From: Clostridiales bacterium
GTDB lineage: Bacteria > Bacillota > Clostridia > Lachnospirales > JAITVM01
NCBI GenBank assembly: GCA_031285815.1
Contig: JAITVM010000105.1
Location: 1 to 13,797, forward strand
Direction of reading: 5' to 3'
Length of the DNA stretch: 13,797 bases
The notes beneath the pieces are model-generated. The model saw nothing but the letters and a program-made list of their open reading frames with translations. It searched no databases and was not told the origin of the DNA. Made by a program: the position numbers and the translations under genes. Position 1 is the first letter of the stretch. Each line of letters begins with the position of its first letter. Positions 1 through 5,819 of this stretch are shown one piece after another.

Positions 1-31
1 GCTTATTAAAAACATTTGTAAAAGATTTCAT
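1..31 (-). CDS. Possible start of PolC (first 10 codons only)
   Basis: An ATG at 31 follows the ispG stop by 26 nt, and the frame stays open to the window edge, encoding MKSFTNVFNK. A GGTG lies 7 nt before the ATG and could act as a weak Shine-Dalgarno. In many Clostridia ispG is directly followed by polC, the Gram-positive replicative DNA polymerase III alpha subunit. PolC proteins often begin with a short stretch containing an F..VF pattern like this one. The assignment rests on gene order and ten residues only, so it is a suggestion; any other downstream gene is possible. Confidence 0.3.
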   Translation of the reverse strand, partial: MKSFTNVFNK

Positions 32-57
32 AAAAGGGCACCAGCTTCCCTATATAG

Positions 58-1113
58 TTAAAATTTTTCTATCTCCTTCATCAATCCATCAACCAGCCCG
101 CTTTCGTCAACTTTTTTAATAATTTCCCCTTTTTTTATTATTACCCCTACCCCTCTTCCGCCGGCAATCCCGATGTCAGCTTCTTTTGCTTCCCCGGGGC
201 CATTTACAACACAGCCCATAACGGCTACCCTAATAGGTTTATTAATGCCTTTGCATCTATTTTCAACTTCATTGGCTAATCTAATTAAATCAATTTCAGT
301 ACGCCCGCAAGTTGGGCAGGAGATAAGCTCTATCCCAAATTTCCTAATATTAAGCGACTTAAGTATTTCTTTAGCACATTTCACTTCATTTACTGGGTCA
401 GATGTTAAGGAAACCCTGATAGTATCCCCAATACCCCTAGAAAGTAGCGACCCTATCCCAACAGCTGACTTTATAGAGCCGGAATATTCGGTCCCGGATT
501 CTGTAATGCCAACGTGTAAAGGGTATGCAACCTTATTGCTTAATAATTCATACGCTTCAATTGAAAACGGCACGGAGGAAGACTTTAAGCTCACTACGAT
601 ATTATCAAAATCTAAAGCTTCAAGTAGTTCAATATTACGCATTGCACTTTCTACTAACCCGCTTACAGTAACGCCATTATATTTTTCTATCAAATCCCTT
701 TCCAGCGAGCCGGAATTTACCCCGACCCTAATGGGGATGTTATATTCTTTTGCTTTTAAAACTATTTTTTTTATTTTTTCTATGCCCCCGATATTACCTG
801 GGTTAACCCTAATCTTATCCGCCCCATTTTCAATCGATAAAATTGCCAGCCTGTAATCAAAATGGATATCCGCGGCTATAGGTATTTTTGCTTGCTTTTT
901 TATTTCTTTAAGGGCATTAGCCGATTCAGCATCTTTTACCGCTAGGCGTGTAATTTCACAGCCGGCTTCCTCAAGCTGTTTTATTTGGCGTATTGTTGAC
1001 TTTATGTCCCGGGTATCTGTGTTATTCATTGATTGTATAGTAATTGGGCTACCGCCGCCAATAAATTTATCTTTAATAGCTATTTTTTTAGTTTTTTTTC
1101 TGGTTATATACAT
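58..1113 (-). CDS. ispG: IspG, (E)-4-hydroxy-3-methylbut-2-enyl-diphosphate synthase
   Basis: This is the penultimate enzyme of the MEP isoprenoid pathway. It reduces MEcPP to HMBPP using a [4Fe-4S] cluster and an external electron donor, in the cytosol. The protein is 351 residues, the usual bacterial (two-domain) length. The N-terminal TIM-barrel part begins with IGGGSPITIQSMNNTDT. The C-terminal cluster domain shows CPTCGR (Cys266, Cys269) and GCVVNGPGE (Cys301, Glu308), which are the three cluster cysteines and the glutamate ligand known for the family. I chose the ATG at 1113 (MYITRKK) because GGGTGG lies just upstream at family-like spacing. The in-frame ATG at 1123 has no ribosome-binding site and would add four residues. 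The gene starts about 20 nt after the prs terminator, so its transcription depends on read-through or on a promoter inside prs. Stop is TAA. Confidence 0.96.
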   Translation of the reverse strand: MYITRKKTKKIAIKDKFIGGGSPITIQSMNNTDTRDIKSTIRQIKQLEEAGCEITRLAVKDAESANALKEIKKQAKIPIAADIHFDYRLAILSIENGADKIRVNPGNIGGIEKIKKIVLKAKEYNIPIRVGVNSGSLERDLIEKYNGVTVSGLVESAMRNIELLEALDFDNIVVSLKSSSVPFSIEAYELLSNKVAYPLHVGITESGTEYSGSIKSAVGIGSLLSRGIGDTIRVSLTSDPVNEVKCAKEILKSLNIRKFGIELISCPTCGRTEIDLIRLANEVENRCKGINKPIRVAVMGCVVNGPGEAKEADIGIAGGRGVGVIIKKGEIIKKVDESGLVDGLMKEIEKF

Positions 1114-1133
1114 AATACCACCCATATTCTATA

Positions 1134-1169
1134 AAAAAACAAAGTGCCATAATTTACACTTTGTTTTTT
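1134..1169 (-). terminator. Intrinsic terminator of prs, overlapping its 3' end
   Basis: A perfect 13-bp stem (1134-1146 with 1157-1169) encloses a 10-nt loop (1147-1156). On the minus strand the 3' arm reads CACTTTGTTTTTT, so the U-run is built into the stem. The 5' arm is read with the last prs codons and the prs TAA lies in the loop. The A- and T-runs on either side make it potentially bidirectional, but no plus-strand gene approaches it. The ispG ribosome-binding site follows within about 15 nt. Confidence 0.85.
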
Positions 1170-2317
1170 GTAATTATTTTTTTATCTAATAGTTTTTTTA
1201 TCCCATAAGTAGCATCCAGTAAAGTAGAAATTGAAAAATCAGAATTCAAATAGTCAATAACCTTCGCCATATATTCAGACATATCCACTTCGACATACCA
1301 AGGCTGGTTTTTTAATTCTGTTGGGATATAGGTTAAATTAGTTGAATAAACCCTGGCAATAAGGTTTTCTTGATATGCCTTAACAAATTTGTCTATCCCT
1401 TCAGTAAATAAACCAAATGTCGAAGCTATATAAATCCTATTTGCTTTTCTTGCTTTAAGTTCATATGCTATATCTAAAACGCTTTCGCCAGAAGCAATCA
1501 TATCATCTACAATTAAAATATCCATCCCTTCAACAGAGCTGCCGATATACTCATGGGTAATAATAGGGTTTTTGCCCCTAATAAGCCTGGTATGGTCCCG
1601 GCGCTTATAGAACAGGCCTGTATCCAATTTTAAAACCGAAGCATAATAAATAGCCCTATCCATTGCGCCCGTATCTGGTGATACTACTAACATTTTGGAC
1701 CTATCGAATTCCAAATCATTTTCACTTTCAAGGATACTTTTAACTATATCATAAGTTGGATAAATATTATCAAAAGAAGCTAAGGGTATAGCATTTTGAA
1801 TATTTGGGTCATGCACATCAAAAGTTAGTATATCTTTAACGCCCATGCGTTCAAGCTCTTGTAAAGCTAATGAACAGTCTAAAGACTCCCTGCCCTTTTT
1901 TTTATGTTGCCTTGAAGCGTATAAAAGGGGCATGATAACAGAAATCCTGCGGGATTTGCCACCAATTGCTGAAATTGTCCTCTTAATATCTTGAAAATGC
2001 TCATCAGGGCCTTTGTAATTTGTTTTTCCGTACATTTGATAAGTACATGAATAATTGCCAATATCACACAAAATAAAAATATCTCTTCCACGGACAGAAT
2101 CTGCTAATTTAACTTTACCTTCACCGTTCGAAAAACGCTGGTCTTTTACAGGCATTATATAAGTATCTGGAATTGGGTAATCTGAATTAAATTGTTTTTT
2201 AAGTTCACGCCTTTTAATAATCTGCTTATCAACTTTTTTTCCAAGTTCCCGGGCGCTTTCTAAAGCTATGATCCCCAAGCTTCCATAGGGCCTATATACA
2301 GGGCTATTATTGTCCAT
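1154..2317 (-). CDS. prs: Ribose-phosphate pyrophosphokinase (PRPP synthetase), divergent long form
   Basis: The enzyme makes PRPP from ribose 5-phosphate and ATP for nucleotide, His, Trp and NAD synthesis. The protein is 387 residues, longer than the classical form of about 315. Family signatures are visible: RQHKKKGRESLDC near residues 134-146 (ATP/ribose-phosphate region), FDVHDPNIQNAIPL near 164-178 (metal-binding region, DLHA..Q in classical enzymes), and a PRPP loop ILIVDDMIASGES near 265-276. The PRPP loop differs from the classical VDDMIDTAGT. I recall this variant from Lachnospiraceae-type Clostridia. The start at 2317 (MDNNSPVYRP) has GAGGAG 8 nt upstream. The frame is open further upstream (to 2410), but that stretch encodes a hydrophobic, family-unlike leader and overlaps the promoter. 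The gene is a single transcription unit: its own promoter lies upstream and a terminator overlaps its stop codon. Confidence 0.9.
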   Translation of the reverse strand: MDNNSPVYRPYGSLGIIALESARELGKKVDKQIIKRRELKKQFNSDYPIPDTYIMPVKDQRFSNGEGKVKLADSVRGRDIFILCDIGNYSCTYQMYGKTNYKGPDEHFQDIKRTISAIGGKSRRISVIMPLLYASRQHKKKGRESLDCSLALQELERMGVKDILTFDVHDPNIQNAIPLASFDNIYPTYDIVKSILESENDLEFDRSKMLVVSPDTGAMDRAIYYASVLKLDTGLFYKRRDHTRLIRGKNPIITHEYIGSSVEGMDILIVDDMIASGESVLDIAYELKARKANRIYIASTFGLFTEGIDKFVKAYQENLIARVYSTNLTYIPTELKNQPWYVEVDMSEYMAKVIDYLNSDFSISTLLDATYGIKKLLDKKIITKNKV

Positions 2318-2392
2318 TAAAAAAACTCCTCGTGAAATGACATTGTAATCGAATTTATATTGAGCGAAAAAATAATAAAAAAATACAAATAT

Positions 2393-2421
2393 AGTATACA
2401 AGAGGACCAATTAAAAATCAA
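2393..2421 (-). promoter_or_regulatory. Probable sigma-A promoter of prs
   Basis: The -35 element TTGATT (2416-2421) and the -10 element TATACT (2393-2398) are separated by 17 bp on the minus strand. Transcription would start near 2386, giving a T-rich leader of about 68 nt that ends in the GAGGAG of prs. No riboswitch-like structure is apparent in that leader. The ribF terminator upstream makes a separate promoter necessary here. Confidence 0.6.
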
Positions 2422-2613
2422 TTAAAAATACTAATAATCAAATTGAAAAAAAATTTATTATTTTGATTAATTATTTTTTGAATTTATTTAATTTTGGAAA
2501 TGTTATTGGGATTTTGGATACTTTGATTGGATTTAATGGTTAAAGGTTTGTAAAGGTTATGAGAAGTGTTTAAATAAAGAAATTATTTTAATGAGCAATC
2601 GATTTACTTAAAA
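2422..2613 (-). other. AT-rich non-coding spacer upstream of the prs promoter
   Basis: About 190 bp lie between the ribF terminator and the prs promoter and hold no convincing gene; every ATG on either strand runs quickly into a stop. Two patterns are visible. TAATCAAA (2435-2442) and TTTGATTA (2462-2469) form an inverted repeat just upstream of the -35. Loosely spaced G-doublets on the plus strand occur from 2496 to 2556 (C-doublets on minus, including two copies of AACCTTTA). Either could be an operator or simply AT-rich drift. Confidence 0.5.
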
Positions 2614-2672
2614 ATATAAAAAATATACCCAATCCTAAAAAATTAAATATGAACTGGGTATATTTTTTATAT
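2614..2672 (-). terminator. Intrinsic terminator closing the nusA-infB operon
   Basis: A perfect 18-bp stem (2614-2631 with 2655-2672) surrounds a 23-nt loop. The core is ACCCA/TGGGT, extended by A- and T-runs. On the minus strand the 3' arm reads TGGGTATATTTTTTATAT, followed by further T residues. The ribF TAA (2667-2669) lies inside the 5' arm, so the terminator overlaps the coding sequence by a few bases. Confidence 0.9.
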
Positions 2673-3590
2673 GCCCTTAAAAAAAAATTTTTTTACTTCT
2701 AAGACATCATTCGAAATTTGTTTTTTTAAATGCCCAATACTTGAAAACTTTATCTCTTCCCTAACCTTTTTATAAAAATATACTATAATTTCTTTTCCAT
2801 AAATAATATTGTCAAAATCGAAAACATAAGTCTCTATTGTACGAGACCCGGAATTAAGCGTCGGGTTCTTGCCTATATTAGTTACCGAAGTATATAGCCT
2901 TCCGTTAATATTTGTTTTTGTAGCATAAATCCCATCACCAGGGATAAGCTTTTCCCCATCAGCTATTAAATTTGCTGTCGGGAAATTAAGCCTCCTGCCT
3001 ATTTGCTTGCCAAGTACAACCTCGCTTTTAATAAAATAAGGCGAACCTAATGCTTCCTCCGCCTTATCAAATTCCGAATTTAAAATCCATTTCCTTATTT
3101 CTGAACTGCTTATTTTTTCACTGCCTAAATATAAATTCGGCTGGACTGATAAAAATACATTATGTTCTTTAACCAATTTTTTTAGAATATTTAAATCCCC
3201 AGATTTATCCTTGCCAAACTTGTAGCCTTCCCCAACAACCAGCGCCTTACACCCAAGCATATCTATTAAAAACCTTGCAAAAAACTGTTCTGGCGCCAAA
3301 TTTGCAAACCCCCGTTCAAATGGGTATTCAATAAAGTAGCCCAACTCAAACTTATTTAGCAAGTATGCCTTCTCTTTTGATGTAATGATAAATTTAATGC
3401 CTTCTTGGCCAAGCACTGCCCTTGGGTGTGGATAAAAAGAAAAGACAACTGATTTTAAATTATGTGAATTAGCAATGCTAACCGTCTCTTCAATAAGTTT
3501 TATGTGCCCCCTATGGACACCATCAAAATTACCTATACAGACTACTGAGTTTTCTAATCTAAAGCCCTCGGGATCATTTATATATATCAT
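2667..3590 (-). CDS. ribF: Bifunctional riboflavin kinase / FAD synthetase
   Basis: RibF phosphorylates riboflavin to FMN and then adenylates FMN to FAD. The protein is 307 residues, typical for the bifunctional bacterial enzyme. The N-terminal nucleotidyltransferase domain shows GNFDGVHRGH (residues 20-29), a GEGYKFG motif, and SSSEIRKWI (the S.S.IR motif). The C-terminal riboflavin kinase domain shows GRRLNFPTAN around residues 197-206, the PTAN motif that binds Mg-ATP. The ATG at 3590 is preceded by AGGGG 9 nt upstream, directly after the truB stop (14 nt gap). The truB-ribF adjacency is conserved in Firmicutes, probably through co-transcription rather than shared chemistry. It is the last gene of the operon and ends in the terminator. 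Confidence 0.96.
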   Translation of the reverse strand: MIYINDPEGFRLENSVVCIGNFDGVHRGHIKLIEETVSIANSHNLKSVVFSFYPHPRAVLGQEGIKFIITSKEKAYLLNKFELGYFIEYPFERGFANLAPEQFFARFLIDMLGCKALVVGEGYKFGKDKSGDLNILKKLVKEHNVFLSVQPNLYLGSEKISSSEIRKWILNSEFDKAEEALGSPYFIKSEVVLGKQIGRRLNFPTANLIADGEKLIPGDGIYATKTNINGRLYTSVTNIGKNPTLNSGSRTIETYVFDFDNIIYGKEIIVYFYKKVREEIKFSSIGHLKKQISNDVLEVKKFFFKGI

Positions 3591-3604
3591 TTTAAAATAC
3601 CCCT

Positions 3605-4504
3605 TTAAGGATTGCTATAGAGCATTGTTAACGGCTTTATAAAATTCCCTTCTTTAATATAAATCCCGATTAAATCTTTTTCTCCGCTATAAATAAATAT
3701 TTTTTTCCCGTCAATAATTTTATCAGAAGAATGGATATAATTTAAAGCCAACCTATTGCCATTAAACAAAAATTTATTGGCCGCAGGTTTTACAATAAAT
3801 TTATCAAGCTTAAGGGCATCATCTATTGGTAATAATATCTTGCCTAACTCATTTTTGTCTACTAATCTTGAAAACTCATCAAGCTTTACAGAATTCTCAA
3901 TTGCAAAGCTGCCTGACATAATCCGGGTAAGCGCGCCCATTACCCCCCCAACTAATAATTTGTCTCCAATATCAGCACAAAGCGAGCGTATATATGTACC
4001 TTTTGAGCAAAGGATATCTAACAAAATATTGCTTTCGGAAACAAATTCTAATACCTCAATTTTAAAAATAGTTACGGCCCTTTTCTTACGTTCAACCTCA
4101 AGCCCAGCCCGGGCCAGTTCATACAGCCTTTTCCCACCTTGTTTAATAGCGGAATACATTGGCGGTATTTGCTCTATTTCGCCAACAAACGAATTTATGG
4201 TGTTATAAATTAGTTGTTTATCAACAGATACTTCTTTTTTATCAATAATATTTCCCGATAAATCCAAAGTATCTGTCAAAACACCTAAAATAAGGTTTGC
4301 CCTATACCTTTTAACATCTGCAGTTAAATACTCAGAAATCTTGGTTGCCTTCCCTATACAGATTGGCAAAACCCCTTCTGCATCAGGGTCCAGGGTACCA
4401 GTGTGCCCTGTTTTCACCTTATTTAATTTTTTTCTTACTATATTTACAACATCATGGGACGTATATCCCTTTTCTTTATAAATATTAATTACGCCGTTTA
4501 ACAT
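3605..4504 (-). CDS. truB: tRNA pseudouridine(55) synthase TruB
   Basis: TruB converts U55 of the T-loop of tRNAs to pseudouridine and has tRNA-folding activity. The protein is 299 residues, normal for the family. Motif I is GVINIYKEKGYTSHDVV near the N-terminus. Motif II is KTGHTGTLDPDAEGVLP with the catalytic Asp39. A GTYIRSL motif follows near the middle, as expected. The C-terminal part after about residue 230 is the variable PUA-like region. The ATG at 4504 overlaps the end of nrnA by 20 nt and has AGGAAG 9 nt upstream inside nrnA, so translation is probably coupled to nrnA. Confidence 0.97.
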   Translation of the reverse strand: MLNGVINIYKEKGYTSHDVVNIVRKKLNKVKTGHTGTLDPDAEGVLPICIGKATKISEYLTADVKRYRANLILGVLTDTLDLSGNIIDKKEVSVDKQLIYNTINSFVGEIEQIPPMYSAIKQGGKRLYELARAGLEVERKKRAVTIFKIEVLEFVSESNILLDILCSKGTYIRSLCADIGDKLLVGGVMGALTRIMSGSFAIENSVKLDEFSRLVDKNELGKILLPIDDALKLDKFIVKPAANKFLFNGNRLALNYIHSSDKIIDGKKIFIYSGEKDLIGIYIKEGNFIKPLTMLYSNP

Positions 4505-5441
4505 TTTCTATTTCTTCCTGAATTTTAGTTTTTATAATAGCATAAACTTCATTTTTAGAACCAGAAAGTGTACAGCCGGCAGCGTTAACATGCCCCCCGC
4601 CACCAAAGGATTTTGCTAGTTCGCTAACATTAATAACCTTAGAGCGTAAGCTAACTTTAAAGATATTTTCTTCCGTTTCATAAATAAAAACGCCCGTGCA
4701 TATATTATCTATATTCATCATATAGGTTATAATATAGTCTAAATCAGTCACATCGACATTCAATTCCTTCATTTCGCCTATTGTGAAGAAACTAAAAGCG
4801 ACATCCCCATCGATAATTAAGTTTTGTACCCCTTTAGCTACAGACATAATTTCATTATAAGAGTACCTTGTCATTATTGACGAATACAGCTCTGAATGGT
4901 CAATGCCTAAGCTCATTAAATTAGCAACAATAGATACTGTTTCTGGTGTTGTATTCTTATACCTTAACCCACCTGTGTCATAAATCACCCCCGCATAAAT
5001 AGCAGAAGCTATGTCTTTATCAAATATAATGAATTGGATAAATAATTTATACACAAGCTCGCATGTTGACGATAAAGTTTCAACATAGTTATATTGGGCA
5101 AAATTAGTATTGCTTATATGGTGGTCGATATTAATTGTCACTTTCGACCGGTTAAATAAATCTGCTGCTTTTTCATTAAGCCGCCTTACATCGCCACAAT
5201 CCAGCGAAATAAAAACATCAGGCTTTATTTCATTACAATCCCCAGTAAAAATATTTTCTTCCCCGGGAATAATGTTATACCTATCTGTAAATTTATCCAA
5301 AATTATTTTAGGCTGTTTGCCAATTTTATTACAAATCATAGCAAGGGCAAGGCAGGCGCCAACCGCATCACCATCGGGTTTTATATGCCCAGCAATAATT
5401 ATTTCGTTGTATGGTTTTATAATCTCTAAAATATTATCCAC
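4485..5441 (-). CDS. nrnA: DHH-family NrnA (oligoribonuclease / pAp phosphatase)
   Basis: NrnA degrades 2-5 nt RNAs and dephosphorylates pAp, replacing Orn and CysQ in Firmicutes. The protein is 318 residues, typical. The DHH phosphoesterase motifs are present: H..PDGD (His19, Asp23, Asp25), SLDCGD, and the signature DHH at residues 106-108. The C-terminal DHHA1 domain carries SFGGGGHVNAAGC near residues 277-289, the substrate-binding GGGH. The start is GTG at 5441, with AGGAG about 10 nt upstream, and overlaps the end of rbfA by 8 nt. The 3' end overlaps truB by 20 nt. The rbfA-nrnA-truB order is standard in Clostridia and Bacilli. The overlaps on both sides suggest translational coupling. 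Confidence 0.93.
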   Translation of the reverse strand: MDNILEIIKPYNEIIIAGHIKPDGDAVGACLALAMICNKIGKQPKIILDKFTDRYNIIPGEENIFTGDCNEIKPDVFISLDCGDVRRLNEKAADLFNRSKVTINIDHHISNTNFAQYNYVETLSSTCELVYKLFIQFIIFDKDIASAIYAGVIYDTGGLRYKNTTPETVSIVANLMSLGIDHSELYSSIMTRYSYNEIMSVAKGVQNLIIDGDVAFSFFTIGEMKELNVDVTDLDYIITYMMNIDNICTGVFIYETEENIFKVSLRSKVINVSELAKSFGGGGHVNAAGCTLSGSKNEVYAIIKTKIQEEIENVKRRN

Positions 5442-5793
5442 GATTAGGGTTCTCCTGTTGTGCTTCTTTAAGTAATTTAGCTATTTTCTCGCTCTGGTCT
5501 AAAGAATCATCCAAAATAAAAGTTAATTCCGGCGTGTTTCTTAAATTGATACGGGTAGCCAAAAGTTTCCTGATATACCCACTAGCATTTTTTAATGCCA
5601 AAAGGGCATCTTCTTTTTCTTTTTCATCGCCAAAAATACTAACATAAATTTTACAATATTTTAAATCTGTAGAAGTCTTAACATGGACAACTGTTGTTAA
5701 AACCCCAACCCTTGGGTCGGAAATTTCACTTCTTATTATATTAGCAGTTTCCCTTAATATTTCATCATTTATGCGCAATATCCTGTTGCCCAT
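5434..5793 (-). CDS. rbfA: 30S ribosome-binding factor A
   Basis: RbfA binds the neck of the 30S subunit near helix 1/helix 44 of 16S rRNA and assists late maturation, also during cold adaptation. The protein is 119 residues, the normal size, and fits the KH-type RbfA fold. It opens with RILRINDEILRETANIIRSE, followed by the conserved strand and loop with DPRVGVLTTVVHVKTSTDL and KIYVSIFGD. The ATG at 5793 is preceded by a near-perfect AAGGAGG 5-6 nt upstream, one of the strongest ribosome-binding sites in the operon. It follows infB after 26 nt, and its last codons overlap the nrnA GTG start. Confidence 0.96.
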   Translation of the reverse strand: MGNRILRINDEILRETANIIRSEISDPRVGVLTTVVHVKTSTDLKYCKIYVSIFGDEKEKEDALLALKNASGYIRKLLATRINLRNTPELTFILDDSLDQSEKIAKLLKEAQQENPNRG

Positions 5794-5819
5794 AACACCC
5801 TCCTTATCACCAGCATTTG

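Noticed and set aside
173..856. 227-codon plus-strand frame opposite ispG
   Set aside because: It is antisense to a fully intact IspG with conserved cluster cysteines, and its translation resembles no protein family I know.
2318..2410. N-terminal hydrophobic extension of Prs (possible membrane anchor)
   Set aside because: The extension overlaps the predicted -10 element, the internal ATG at 2317 has a strong GAGGAG, and the family starts there.
2496..2556. G-quadruplex from the repeated G-doublets on the plus strand
   Set aside because: The runs are mostly only two G long with loops of about 5-11 nt, which would make a very weak two-tier structure at best.
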